Source of the DNA: Paenibacillus sp. FSL R5-0345
GTDB taxonomy: Bacteria; Bacillota; Bacilli; Paenibacillales; Paenibacillaceae
Direction: 5' to 3'
NCBI RefSeq assembly: GCF_000758585.1
Contig: NZ_CP009281.1
Location: 1,984,001 to 2,048,000, forward strand
DNA: 64,000 bases
Shown: positions 42,489 to 51,554 of the stretch, piece by piece
Numbering within the stretch: position 1 is the stretch's first letter
Layout: each line of letters begins with the position of its first letter
Program-made: the position numbers and the translations under genes
Notes under the pieces: model-generated
Seen by the model: the letters and a program-made list of their open reading frames with translations, nothing else
Told to the model about the DNA's origin: nothing
The model's database searches: none

Positions 42489-43202
42489 ATGCACCGAATA
42501 TTGTTAATTGAAGATGACGAAGCAATTAGTGAAATGGTTAAGTCCTATTTAGTAAAAGAGGGCTATGAAGTGGAAACGGCGTTTGATGGTGAAGTAGCGG
42601 AAATGACATTCCGTATTAGTAATCCTTTTGATCTTGTATTATTAGATCTCATGCTGCCCAAGCGCAGCGGCACTGACATCCTCCAGACGATCCGTGCGAC
42701 AAGTCTAGTTCCGGTGTTGATCATGTCAGCCAAGGACAGCGATGTGGATAAAGCACTTGGACTAGGCTTTGGAGCGGATGATTATATAACCAAGCCATTT
42801 TCGATGATCGAATTAGCTGCAAGAGTGAAGGCTGCGATACGAAGAGCGGGTTATGCTACACCCACCATCCAAGCGGAAGCTTCGATTCCGGTGAAGCAAA
42901 AGATTTCCATTGGTGGCCTGACCGTGGATTTGGATAATTTTTCTACACTAAAGAACGGGGAAGAAGTGAAGTTAACATCTAAGGAATTTCATATTCTTAA
43001 GCTGTTTGTCACGCATCCGGGTAGAGTCTTCACCAAAGCGCAGATTTATGCAAGCGTGTGGGCAGATGATTATTTCGGGGATGAGAACGTTATTAATGTA
43101 CATATGAGAAGATTACGCGAAAAAATAGAAGATGATCCCTCCCATCCAGAGTACATCAAGACGTTATGGGGGATCGGGTATAAGCTGGGAGAGCAGCTAT
43201 AA
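42489..43202 (+). CDS. OmpR-family response regulator
   Basis: A 237-residue regulator. The receiver domain (1-120) has the acidic pair IEDDE (8-11), phosphoacceptor Asp53 in LLDLMLPK, and KP in YITKPFS. The C-terminal winged helix (about 140-237) has the recognition region KEFHILKLFVTHPGRVFTKAQIY and VINVHMRRLREKIEDDP. ATG 42489 follows TTGGAGG. It overlaps the start of the histidine kinase gene by one base (TAATG), so both are co-translated. With the exporter genes downstream, this forms an antimicrobial-peptide-type sensing and resistance set. Confidence 0.92.
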   Translation: MHRILLIEDDEAISEMVKSYLVKEGYEVETAFDGEVAEMTFRISNPFDLVLLDLMLPKRSGTDILQTIRATSLVPVLIMSAKDSDVDKALGLGFGADDYITKPFSMIELAARVKAAIRRAGYATPTIQAEASIPVKQKISIGGLTVDLDNFSTLKNGEEVKLTSKEFHILKLFVTHPGRVFTKAQIYASVWADDYFGDENVINVHMRRLREKIEDDPSHPEYIKTLWGIGYKLGEQL

Positions 43203-44137
43203 TGAGCATGGCGCTTAGTGTGGTCATTGTACTCCTGCTCGTCGTCATTGGATGGCAATATCAGAATTCGCGTAAAGCTTCAAGTGATCTGAAATATATT
43301 CATGACAAGCTAAGCAGCATCATGGCTGAAGGTTCACATGAAAGACTGCTGTTATTCAGCAGTAATGCGGAGCTGCAAAGTGTGCTGATCGATCTAAACC
43401 GGCTGCTCGATGTTAACCATAAAGGAAGCATTGAGCGCGTGAAGCTGGAGAAGTCCATGCGTAATATGCTGTCGAATATTTCCCACGATCTTAAGACTCC
43501 GCTAACGGTAGTACTCGGTTATATTGAAACGATTCAGCAGGATGAGCATATGCCAGCCGAGGAACGGGAACGCATGATAGATACGATTCACCAAAAAGCG
43601 AATGAAGTGATCCGTCTGATGAACAAGTTCTTTGATTTGGCCAAGCTGGAGTCGGGGGATCGAGATATCAATCTTACACGTGTTGAGGCAGGCGAAGTAT
43701 GCAGACGAAATATTCTTTCCTTCTATGATATCCTTAGCGCCAAGGGCAGTGAGGTGGAAATAGAGATCCCTGATGAGTTACTTTACTTCATGGGGAACGA
43801 AGAGGCGCTTGACCGGATCTTGTCTAATTTGTTATCGAATGCGATTGCTTATGGCGATGCCGGAGGTGTATTAGGCTTGAAACTCTATAGTGATAAGAAC
43901 AAAGTATACATAGATGTTTGGGACCGGGGAAAAGGCATTAGCGAAGCACACCAGGATAAAGTATTCGAACGGCTATATACACTGGAGGATTCGAGAAATC
44001 GATCGTATCAAGGCAGCGGTCTGGGTCTGACCATCACCAAAAGATTAACGGAGCAGATGAATGGAACCATTACACTGGTTAGTCAACCGTTTGTGAGAAC
44101 GGTATTTACCCTTTCTTTTCGCAGATTAAGCTTCTAA
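43202..44137 (+). CDS. Sensor histidine kinase with a short N-terminal anchor
   Basis: A 311-residue kinase with only one N-terminal membrane helix (residues 2-18) and no extracellular domain. A dimerisation region carries the phosphorylated His95 in SNISHDLKTPLTV. The ATPase domain shows the N box ILSNLLSNAIAYG, the G1 box DRGKGI and the G2 box GSGLGLTI. Such small kinases usually do not sense by themselves but follow the flux or state of a partner transporter; the BcrA-type exporter downstream is the natural candidate. The start ATG overlaps the regulator stop codon. Confidence 0.92.
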   Translation: MSMALSVVIVLLLVVIGWQYQNSRKASSDLKYIHDKLSSIMAEGSHERLLLFSSNAELQSVLIDLNRLLDVNHKGSIERVKLEKSMRNMLSNISHDLKTPLTVVLGYIETIQQDEHMPAEERERMIDTIHQKANEVIRLMNKFFDLAKLESGDRDINLTRVEAGEVCRRNILSFYDILSAKGSEVEIEIPDELLYFMGNEEALDRILSNLLSNAIAYGDAGGVLGLKLYSDKNKVYIDVWDRGKGISEAHQDKVFERLYTLEDSRNRSYQGSGLGLTITKRLTEQMNGTITLVSQPFVRTVFTLSFRRLSF

Positions 44138-44254
44138 GGAATGAAATTATGCACAGCTTAAGATTTTCGTAAGAATCGAGTAATAAAAAAGAAAATTCTG
44201 CTGTGTACAATAAGAACTAAGGAAGACGAGACGAAAACAAAGGGGAGCGCGGAA

Positions 44255-45175
44255 ATGACTACGATACTTCGAACAAGAAATTTAACAAAAAACTATCAAG
44301 GCAAAGAAGCCGTTAGCAATGTAAACATGAATATTAAACAAGGTGAAATCTATGGCTTTCTTGGACCGAACGGTGCCGGCAAAACAACGGTCATGAAAAT
44401 GATCACGAACCTCGTTAAACCTACGAGTGGCGAGATTGAATTTTTTAATGAAAAAATGACAAATCATTCTTATGAAATGCTCAGACGGATGGGCTGCATC
44501 ATTGAATATCCAGTGTTCTATGATAAGCTGACAGCCAAAGAAAATCTGATCCTGCATGGAGAATACATGGGCTATTATGATCCCCAAGCGATTGGTGAAG
44601 CACTGGAGCTGGTAAAGCTTACGGGTATCGATAAAAAGCCGGTGAAGCAATTTTCGCTTGGGATGAAGCAGCGGCTTGGTATTGCCAGAGCCTTCATGAC
44701 GAAACCTGAGCTACTCATTCTGGATGAGCCGATTAATGGATTAGACCCCGTGGGAATCAAAGAGATGCGTGAAGTGTTCCGGATGCTTAGTCGTGAATAT
44801 GGGATGACGTTACTCGTATCTAGCCACATTTTGGGAGAAATCGAACAGATTGCTGATACTATCGGTGTGATCCGGGAGGGTGCTCTGGTAGAAGAAGTGG
44901 CGATGGATTCCATTCGCGGTCAAAATACAGAATATATCGAAGTGGTTACGAATGAGATTAACAAAGCAGTGTACGTGTTGGAGCACAAGCTTGGCCTCAA
45001 TAATTTCAAAGTGCTGGATCATATTACAGTAAGAATATATGACGGTGGAATCTCACAACGTGATCTGAATAAGGCGCTAGTGCTGGCAGATGTGGAAATT
45101 GAGAGCATCAGCAAGAAACAACATACGCTGGAAGATTATTTTTTACAATTGATCGGGGGTGAGGGCGTTGCTTAA
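44255..45175 (+). CDS. BcrA-type ABC transporter ATPase
   Basis: Cytoplasmic ATPase of 306 residues from the bacitracin/lantibiotic exporter branch. Walker A is GPNGAGKTT, the signature is FSLGMKQRLGIARA, and Walker B is LLILDEPINGLDP with the switch SSHILGEIEQIAD. A C-terminal domain of about 90 residues follows. A GGGGAGCG ribosome site precedes the ATG. The 117-base gap after the kinase gene holds a pair of short inverted arms (GCACAGC and GCTGTGT) that might be a binding site for the regulator. Pairs with the permease overlapping its 3' end. Confidence 0.92.
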   Translation: MTTILRTRNLTKNYQGKEAVSNVNMNIKQGEIYGFLGPNGAGKTTVMKMITNLVKPTSGEIEFFNEKMTNHSYEMLRRMGCIIEYPVFYDKLTAKENLILHGEYMGYYDPQAIGEALELVKLTGIDKKPVKQFSLGMKQRLGIARAFMTKPELLILDEPINGLDPVGIKEMREVFRMLSREYGMTLLVSSHILGEIEQIADTIGVIREGALVEEVAMDSIRGQNTEYIEVVTNEINKAVYVLEHKLGLNNFKVLDHITVRIYDGGISQRDLNKALVLADVEIESISKKQHTLEDYFLQLIGGEGVA

Positions 45176-45860
45176 ATTAATATCCTTGGAGATTCGGAAG
45201 AATAAGCTAAAAACGCTTCTTACAGGCGCATCAATCGTCAATCTTGCTATTCTTGCTTTTATGATTATGGTGTTATTCGTTGATCGAAATGAGAGTGAAC
45301 CGTCGTTCGCTTCTTATGCAGATATGTTTGAGGGTGTGTTCGTTTTTGTGAAGGCTGCTTATATTATTTTCGCTTCGGTTATTATTAGCAAGCTGGTGAT
45401 TGATGAGTACAAGAACAACACCATCACTCTTCTCTTCATGTATCCTATCTCACGCAAAAAGCTAATGACTGCGAAAATATTGATAGTGTTCGCCTTCACT
45501 TTTGTTGCCATCATCGTGTCTGACATTGTGGTTGGCGCCATCCTAATAGGATTCAATTCTTTTGTAGGGCTTATTCCGGGTGAGTTAGACCTTTCAATGA
45601 TCAGTTCAGAGTTGATCAAGTTAGGCGCAAACGCATTTTATGCAGCGGGTATCGCTCTAATTCCATTGTACTTTGGGATGAAGAAAAAATCAGTCCCTGC
45701 TACCATCGTGTCTGCTGTGTTGGTTACTTCCTTAATTTCTGGTGGATTTGATCAAGCTCGCTTAGGTAATTTAGCGGCGGTGTCGATCTCGCTTGGCTTG
45801 TTAGGAGCAGGTATTGCCTATATGGCGATTCGTAATATTGACCATAAAGATATAGCCTAA
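45168..45860 (+). CDS. ABC-2-type membrane permease of the BcrA-type exporter
   Basis: A 230-residue integral membrane protein with six predicted helices, such as IVNLAILAFMIMVLFV and VFAFTFVAIIVSDIVVGAIL. A cytoplasmic loop DEYKNNTITLLFMYPISRKKLMTAK is characteristic of BcrB/ABC-2 permeases. TTG 45168, eight bases after GGGGGTG, is the preferred start; GTG 45159 is an alternative. Its start overlaps the ATPase gene, so the two subunits are coupled. The pair would pump peptide antibiotics or similar lipophilic compounds out of the membrane; substrate not known. Confidence 0.88.
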   Translation: MLKLISLEIRKNKLKTLLTGASIVNLAILAFMIMVLFVDRNESEPSFASYADMFEGVFVFVKAAYIIFASVIISKLVIDEYKNNTITLLFMYPISRKKLMTAKILIVFAFTFVAIIVSDIVVGAILIGFNSFVGLIPGELDLSMISSELIKLGANAFYAAGIALIPLYFGMKKKSVPATIVSAVLVTSLISGGFDQARLGNLAAVSISLGLLGAGIAYMAIRNIDHKDIA

Positions 45861-45871
45861 GACAGTTACAG

Positions 45872-45936
45872 AAATCCCTCTTAAGAATCTCAGTACGATG
45901 TGTAAATCATCGTGGCTGGTTTCTAAAGGGGGATTT
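45872..45936 (+). terminator. Hairpin after the exporter operon
   Basis: AAATCCCTCTTAAGAA pairs, with two mismatches, with TTCTAAAGGGGGATTT; an inner ACGATG/CATCGT hairpin is also possible. The T tract after it is weak. Confidence 0.5.
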
Positions 45937-46066
45937 GGTGTTTATCTGCGACTGAATAAAGTAAATTTGCTATAATGGTCATAATAGAAGAATTTAAAAT
46001 TTAAGATAATTTCCGTTCATTTTAGGGTAATGATAATGGATGAGAGAGCCTGAGGTGAAATGAATT

Positions 46067-47707
46067 GTGGATAAAGACTGGACGTCCATTCTAAAACGAT
46101 TGCTTTCCGAAGAGAGCGCTTATACATCGTTATACAACCATCATCCTAATGTGATATTTGTTTTGGATCGGCAAGGTCGCTGCGTAGGAACGAATCGTAC
46201 ATTCTATCTGGAATCCAGTGCAGATGCATCGGTCCAAGATATAGGTCTGACAGCACTTAAGAGAATATACCTTGTTGATATAGCTGATTTTGAGGCTGCA
46301 CTCCAAGGAAGTTCCTCTAGCTTTGAGTTACAAGATGTGAATGACCCCAAAGCGGATGCCGTGAGGGGGAACTTTATTCCTATAACGATAGATGAGGGAA
46401 TTGTCGGGGTATTTGCGATCATTCAAGTGGATAACGGCAACTATCATAATTATTCGGAAGGGTTACATGACTGGCTAAATGGATTGGCGGATTCTTTTAA
46501 AGCTAAATTATTTGGTAAGGCAGAACTGGAGACAACCTTCAAACCAACTTTTACTGCTGTAGTCGAGGAGAAGCGAGCGAACCTTATACTGAATTCCGTC
46601 TCAGCTGGGATATTCGTACTAGATAATATGGGGCGAACGCTCTTTATTAACCGTGAGGGAGCAGATATGCTGGGCTACCAGCCTATAGAATTGATTGGTA
46701 TGAAGCTGATGGAATATATTCATCAAATCCAAGGTGATGGCTCACGTTATTCAACTCCTGACTGTCAGATTAGTCTTACGATTGCAGATGGTATTATCCG
46801 CAGAAAAGATGATGAGATTTTCTGGCGTAAGGATGGAACCAGCTTTTTTGTGAATTATCGGGTGTCTCCTCTTATGGATGGGGGGATGATTGCAGGTGCG
46901 GTTATTGCTTTTAGCGATATCACGAATGCGAAAGAAATCATTCGCGCTAAGGAATCTGCAGAGCAGGCGGCGCAAGCCAAATCTGATTTCTTAGCGATGA
47001 TGAGTCATGAAATCCGGACACCGATGAATGGGATGATTGGCATGTCAGATCTTTTACTTGAAACGGATCTAGGAGAAGAACAGCGAGGGTATGTCGAGAT
47101 TTTACGAAGCAGTAGTTACACGCTATTACAGATCTTGAATGACATTCTTGATTTCAGCAAGATGGAAGCGGGAAAAATGCCACTACAATCCGAATCATTT
47201 GAGCTCCGGGAGATGATGGCGGACATCATAGATTTATTTACGCCTAAAGCGGAAGAGAAGAAACTGGCATTACGGTGGTGGGCGGATACGAGTGTTCCCA
47301 CAACATTACTAGCCGATCCGATCCGTTTGCGGCAGATTATTGTCAATCTGGTAGGCAACGCTCTGAAATTCACAGAATATGGAAGTGTCACACTATCGGT
47401 TAAGAACATTCCACTTTCGGATTCAAAAGAATATTTACTGGAATTCTCGGTACGCGATACAGGTGTAGGGATTGCCGATAATAAACTCAACTTATTGTTT
47501 CAATCCTTCTCTCAGCTGCACCCAACCATCAACCGTAAATATGGCGGTACAGGATTAGGACTCGCTATTTGTAAGCAGCTAGTTGAGTTGATGGGTGGGA
47601 CAATCTTTGTTGAAAGTGAAGAGAATATAGGTTCAACGTTCCGGTTTATGCTACCCTTCATAAAAGAAGAGGCTGAGTTAAAACTAACTTCAAATCAAGA
47701 GGGGTAA
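46067..47707 (+). CDS. Soluble PAS-domain sensor histidine kinase
   Basis: A 546-residue kinase with no membrane helix, hence cytoplasmic. A PAS-like region spans about residues 20-130. A second PAS plus PAC region spans about 165-300 and includes [32 protein letters not shown]. The dimerisation domain has the phosphorylated His in [16 protein letters not shown]. The ATPase domain has [23 protein letters not shown] and [19 protein letters not shown]. There is no receiver or HPt domain and no response regulator next to it, so its partner is unknown. Translation is from GTG 46067 after GAGGTG. Confidence 0.88.
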   Translation: MDKDWTSILKRLLSEESAYTSLYNHHPNVIFVLDRQGRCVGTNRTFYLESSADASVQDIGLTALKRIYLVDIADFEAALQGSSSSFELQDVNDPKADAVRGNFIPITIDEGIVGVFAIIQVDNGNYHNYSEGLHDWLNGLADSFKAKLFGKAELETTFKPTFTAVVEEKRANLILNSVSAGIFVLDNMGRTLFINREGADMLGYQPIELIGMKLMEYIHQIQGDGSRYSTPDCQISLTIADGIIRRKDDEIFWRKDGTSFFVNYRVSPLMDGGMIAGAVIAFSDITNAKEIIRAKESAEQAAQAKSDFLAMMSHEIRTPMNGMIGMSDLLLETDLGEEQRGYVEILRSSSYTLLQILNDILDFSKMEAGKMPLQSESFELREMMADIIDLFTPKAEEKKLALRWWADTSVPTTLLADPIRLRQIIVNLVGNALKFTEYGSVTLSVKNIPLSDSKEYLLEFSVRDTGVGIADNKLNLLFQSFSQLHPTINRKYGGTGLGLAICKQLVELMGGTIFVESEENIGSTFRFMLPFIKEEAELKLTSNQEG

Positions 47708-47758
47708 ACACAAATCTCCGGTCCATTGACTTACGAAGTAATGGCCGGAGATTTGTGT
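47708..47758. terminator. Bidirectional terminator between the PAS kinase and degV
   Basis: CACAAATCTCCGG pairs with CCGGAGATTTGTG, and inner CCATT pairs with AATGG. It sits between convergent genes and can serve both. Confidence 0.8.
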
Positions 47759-47765
47759 GTGATTA

Positions 47766-48617
47766 TTAATCTTGAAGCATATACATAAGTCCTACAGTAT
47801 GCGGCCCGCAATGGCTGCCAATTACACAGCCAGCATGGAGCGTAGCAATTTCGTTCACTTGAGTTTTTTCTCGTAGTGCTGTCTCCAGATAGCGAGCATC
47901 CTCTTCCGCCAAGGTATGGACAACGATGAGCAGCTCTTTATCCATTCGATCGACGTTAACCATGGCGTTCTGGAGCATTTGTTCCACGGCTTTTTCTTTT
48001 TTACCACGTATTTTACTAGTTGGTACGATGCTGCCGTCTACAAGTCTAAGAACAGGACGAATTTTGAGCAGGCTACCGATGAAATTCTGCATACCTGAAC
48101 AGCGTCCACCCATATATAAGTAATCTAGCGTATCCACAACGAATTCAGTTTCTACAAGGCTGCGGCTGCGTTCCAGCATAGCTGCAATCTCAACGGCACT
48201 TAGACCTTTTTCAGCGGCTCTGACAGCTTTCATAACGAGAAGAGCAATGCCTCCACATAAAGTCTGTGAATCAATAACCTGTACACGCCCCTCAGGAAAT
48301 TCCCCAGCAGCCAAAAGTGCATTCTGATATGTAGAGGATAGTGACGAGGAGAGGCTGATATATACAATATCATTTCCACTGCTAATTACGGGTTGAAATG
48401 CAGCAATGAAATCTGCTGGCGAAGGTGCTGCCGTTTTGGGCAATACACCACTAGCGGCTACACGGCGATACACTTCCTCGGGTGTAATATCTTCACCATC
48501 TTTGTAGGTTCCTTCTTCAAATACTACATAAAGCGGAACGATGCCGATGTTATAAGTATCCTTCCAGTTCTGAGGTAAATCGGAAGTGCTGTCTGAAAAT
48601 ATTTTTACATTAGACAT
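47766..48617 (-). CDS. DegV-family fatty-acid-binding protein
   Basis: A 283-residue DegV protein. The N-terminal IFSDSTSDLP motif and the later SSSLSSTYQNALLAA and DTLDYLYMGGRCSG segments are diagnostic. Family members bind fatty acids; some act as FakB subunits that hand fatty acids to the FakA kinase for phospholipid synthesis. The start at minus-strand ATG 48617 follows AAGGAG at suitable spacing; an in-frame start at 48656 has none. A single-gene unit with no fakA nearby. Confidence 0.92.
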   Translation of the reverse strand: MSNVKIFSDSTSDLPQNWKDTYNIGIVPLYVVFEEGTYKDGEDITPEEVYRRVAASGVLPKTAAPSPADFIAAFQPVISSGNDIVYISLSSSLSSTYQNALLAAGEFPEGRVQVIDSQTLCGGIALLVMKAVRAAEKGLSAVEIAAMLERSRSLVETEFVVDTLDYLYMGGRCSGMQNFIGSLLKIRPVLRLVDGSIVPTSKIRGKKEKAVEQMLQNAMVNVDRMDKELLIVVHTLAEEDARYLETALREKTQVNEIATLHAGCVIGSHCGPHTVGLMYMLQD

Positions 48618-48729
48618 GAATTTCTCCTTCACCGATAATCGGACGACAATCGTCATTATTGAATCACATAATCTATTTATTATACCAAGATTGAGCCGAT
48701 TCTCAAAATGAAATCGTAGAAATTCTGAA

Positions 48730-48763
48730 AGAAAAAAAGACTATCCGCAATTCCGGATAGTCT
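48730..48763 (-). terminator. Terminator of the AraC/GyrI regulator gene
   Basis: AGACTATCCG pairs with CGGATAGTCT around six bases; read on the minus strand it is followed by a run of T. Confidence 0.85.
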
Positions 48764-48772
48764 AAGTAAGCA

Positions 48773-49636
48773 TTAATTTTTTTTCATAACCGGTATCCAG
48801 ATCTCACAGCGATAATCCTCTGCATCAGGTCTTCCCGGAAGGTATAACTCAAACTCAGGTCCACCTGTATGCTCGTAGCCTGTGGAAGGGAACCACTCTT
48901 GGAAAATACGTGCCCATACCTGCTGGATAGCATCCGGCATCGGCCCAACTGAGGTGAACACAGCCCAACTCGCAGCTGGTATCGTCGTAGAAGCAAATCC
49001 CTGAGCATCCGTCTCTGGAGAGGCTTCGACAGCAATCCAATAGGAGAAAGTTTCTTTTTCGTGATTAAAATCTTTACAAATACCAAGGATGTCCTTATCA
49101 ACACCTATCTCAATCAGTTTATCCGACGTACCATTTGCGTTTGCTTCTATCCACAACTGGGGGATGCGGCGCAGATTCTCCCCATTTTTTGTTGTCATTT
49201 CCTCAACAAGTCCGATAACATTAAAGGCGTCTCTTGTCTCAATTCTGTAGTCCATTTCTTTATCTCCCTTCAGTGATAGATGGAAGGAGAGTCTTGGGAA
49301 AGCTTTGAGCTCTACCCCTGACTCCCGCGCAGCTGATGGTGTAATTCCATGTGCCTTGCGGAATGCTTTGGCAAACGATTCGGGAGAGTCATATCCGTAT
49401 TTTAATGCTACATCTAGCACCCTAACTTTAGAAATAGCGAGTTCCTGTGCCGCCAGAGTTAATCTCCGTTTACGGATATAGTCTTTGACTGATACTCCGG
49501 TAAGCATGAAGAACATGCGCTGGAAGTGAAAGGGGGAGGAATAAGCTACCTTTGCTATATCTTCTGTATTAAAGGGTTCCTCCATCTTGCTCTCCATATA
49601 ATCTAAAGCTTCTTTCATGCGGATAAGCCATTCCAA
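48773..49636 (-). CDS. AraC-family regulator with GyrI-like effector-binding domain
   Basis: A roughly 287-residue regulator. The N-terminal AraC DNA-binding domain (about 5-105) has HTH segments EDIAKVAYSSPFHFQRMFFM and VALKYGYDSPESFAKAFRKAHGITPS. The C-terminal part (about 125-287) fits the GyrI/Rob-like small-molecule-binding fold, ending YRCEIWIPV. TTG 49636 is favoured: AAAGGGAG lies nine bases upstream and the resulting start (MEWL...) is usual in this group, while ATG 49645 directly touches the ribosome site. Such proteins often respond to drugs or other hydrophobic compounds. No obvious target gene is adjacent. Confidence 0.87.
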   Translation of the reverse strand: MEWLIRMKEALDYMESKMEEPFNTEDIAKVAYSSPFHFQRMFFMLTGVSVKDYIRKRRLTLAAQELAISKVRVLDVALKYGYDSPESFAKAFRKAHGITPSAARESGVELKAFPRLSFHLSLKGDKEMDYRIETRDAFNVIGLVEEMTTKNGENLRRIPQLWIEANANGTSDKLIEIGVDKDILGICKDFNHEKETFSYWIAVEASPETDAQGFASTTIPAASWAVFTSVGPMPDAIQQVWARIFQEWFPSTGYEHTGGPEFELYLPGRPDAEDYRCEIWIPVMKKN

Positions 49637-49780
49637 GTCTGCCATCTCCCTTTGAGTTCATACTATCATGCCACCATTTGCAAATCCTGTTATTCCTTGC
49701 TCTCTAATGACAGGTTGCTGGTGGAAGAATGATCTTAACAAAATCATCCTATATAGTATAACTCAGGAAGGTGAAGAGAG

Positions 49781-51463
49781 TCAGCTTTGTAATTTATACA
49801 CTCTTGCTTCGTATGGACGTAGGATTTCTATTATTGATGATTCATCCGGGTAATTTCCAATGATTAAATCAGTAACGTTGCTCAGCTCAGCGGAGAGATC
49901 AACGGTTTGAGGAGCCTCGCTGAAGTTCAGCAGGATTAGCCATTGCTCATCATCTAAAGTTCTAGTGTAGGCATAGATATTTTCATGGTCAGGTAGGAGT
50001 AGCTTATACTCCCCATATACCATAATCGGATTCTCTTTGCGCAAAGCAATTAGCTTTTGGTAGTAGTAGAAGATTGAATCAGAATCCGCTAATGCTTGCT
50101 CTACGTTAATATCTTTGTAAATCGGATTCACTTTGAGCCATGGTTCTCCCTCTGAAAATCCAGCATTAGATGATGCATCCCATTGCATTGGAGTACGGGC
50201 GTTATCCCGGCCTTTGATATGGACAGCGTTCAGAATCGTATCATGATCTGCGCCACCCTCCGTAACTTTTTCACGGTACATATTCAGAATTTCGATGTCT
50301 TTGTAATCTTCCAGCGTTGTGAACTTTACATTCGTCATTCCAATCTCTTCGCCTTGGTAAATATAGGGGGTGCCTTTAAGTGTATGTAGTAAGGTAGCAA
50401 GCATTTTGGCAGATATTACGCGGTACTTCCCATCATCACCAAATCGTGAAACCATGCGCGGCTGGTCATGGTTGTTTAAATATAGACTATTCCAACCCTT
50501 GTCAGCCAGACCAACCTGCCATTTATGGAGTATGTCGCGCAGCTTGGTTAATGTCCATGGAGCTACGTCCCATTTGCCTCCAGGGCCGGAATCTACGTCC
50601 ATATGCTCGAATTGGAATACCATCTGAAGCTCTTCACGATCTTCGTCGGTGTAAAGAACGGCATCCTCTACCGAAGCTCCTGGCGTTTCCCCGACGGTCA
50701 TAATATCATAGCCCGAAAGAACCTTTTGGTTCATTTCGTGTAAAAACTCATGGACCCGGGGTCCATTCATAAAGTAATCGCCGCCCCAAGCCAGTTCCTC
50801 TGGCGCTTTGCCTTCGAGTTGAAAGGAAGGTAGACCTTCCGCTTTAGAAATCAAATTAATGACGTCCATCCGCAATCCATCCACACCCTTGTCGAGCCAG
50901 AAGGTGATCATCTTGTATAGTTCTTCACGCAGCTTTGGATTGTCCCAGTTGAGATCCGGTTGCTTGCGTGAGAACAGATGTAGATAGTATTCACCGGTAG
51001 TTTCATCTAGCTCCCAAGCGGGCCCGCTGAATATGGAGCTCCAATTGTTTGGGCGTTCGCCATTTGGTCCACCTGGACGCCAAATATAGTAATCACGGTA
51101 CGGATTATCTTTTGACGAACGGGACTCTACGAACCATTGATGTTCATCTGAAGAGTGGTTGATTACAAGGTCCATCATTAGTTTAATGCCATGATCATGA
51201 AGTCCGGTCAGTAGTTCTTCCCAGTCTTTTAGCGTACCGAATTCATCCATAATGTCTTCATAATCGCTGATGTCATAACCATTATCATCATTTGGCGATT
51301 TATATACAGGTGATAACCAAACTACATCGACACCGAGCTTCTGCAAATAATCCAGACGTGAAATGATGCCTTGCAGATCACCAATACCGTCACCATTGCT
51401 GTCTTGAAAGCTGCGTGGATAGATTTGGTAGACCACCGCTTCTTTCCAAAAGGTTCTTTTCAT
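49781..51463 (-). CDS. malL: GH13 oligo-1,6-glucosidase (alpha-glucosidase)
   Basis: A 560-residue cytoplasmic family 13 enzyme of the oligo-1,6-glucosidase type. A Ca-binding loop DSNGDGIGD (21-29) is followed by the nucleophile segment DGLRMDVINL (Asp200), the acid TVGET (Glu259) and the transition-state Asp333 in NNHDQPR. Val201 directly after the nucleophile is the residue linked to alpha-1,6 preference (Val200 in the Bacillus cereus enzyme), so isomaltose, panose and branched maltodextrins are likely substrates. It completes use of the branched products released by the amylopullulanase. It follows the maltose phosphorylase gene after a terminator-like hairpin, so it may have its own promoter or depend on read-through. 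Confidence 0.92.
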   Translation of the reverse strand: MKRTFWKEAVVYQIYPRSFQDSNGDGIGDLQGIISRLDYLQKLGVDVVWLSPVYKSPNDDNGYDISDYEDIMDEFGTLKDWEELLTGLHDHGIKLMMDLVINHSSDEHQWFVESRSSKDNPYRDYYIWRPGGPNGERPNNWSSIFSGPAWELDETTGEYYLHLFSRKQPDLNWDNPKLREELYKMITFWLDKGVDGLRMDVINLISKAEGLPSFQLEGKAPEELAWGGDYFMNGPRVHEFLHEMNQKVLSGYDIMTVGETPGASVEDAVLYTDEDREELQMVFQFEHMDVDSGPGGKWDVAPWTLTKLRDILHKWQVGLADKGWNSLYLNNHDQPRMVSRFGDDGKYRVISAKMLATLLHTLKGTPYIYQGEEIGMTNVKFTTLEDYKDIEILNMYREKVTEGGADHDTILNAVHIKGRDNARTPMQWDASSNAGFSEGEPWLKVNPIYKDINVEQALADSDSIFYYYQKLIALRKENPIMVYGEYKLLLPDHENIYAYTRTLDDEQWLILLNFSEAPQTVDLSAELSNVTDLIIGNYPDESSIIEILRPYEARVYKLQS

Positions 51464-51498
51464 TAATAATCACTCCTTAAATAAGGTATCCAATTAGG

Positions 51499-51543
51499 AA
51501 AAAAAAAGAGACCCTAAAAAGCAATTTGCTTCAAGGGTCTCTT
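51499..51543 (-). terminator. Hairpin between maltose phosphorylase and oligo-1,6-glucosidase genes
   Basis: AGAGACCCT pairs with AGGGTCTCT, with an inner AAGCAA/TTGCTT extension. On the minus strand it is followed by TTTTTTTTCC, a good terminator layout. It probably reduces expression of the downstream gene. Confidence 0.75.
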
Positions 51544-51554
51544 GTGGTGTCGGT

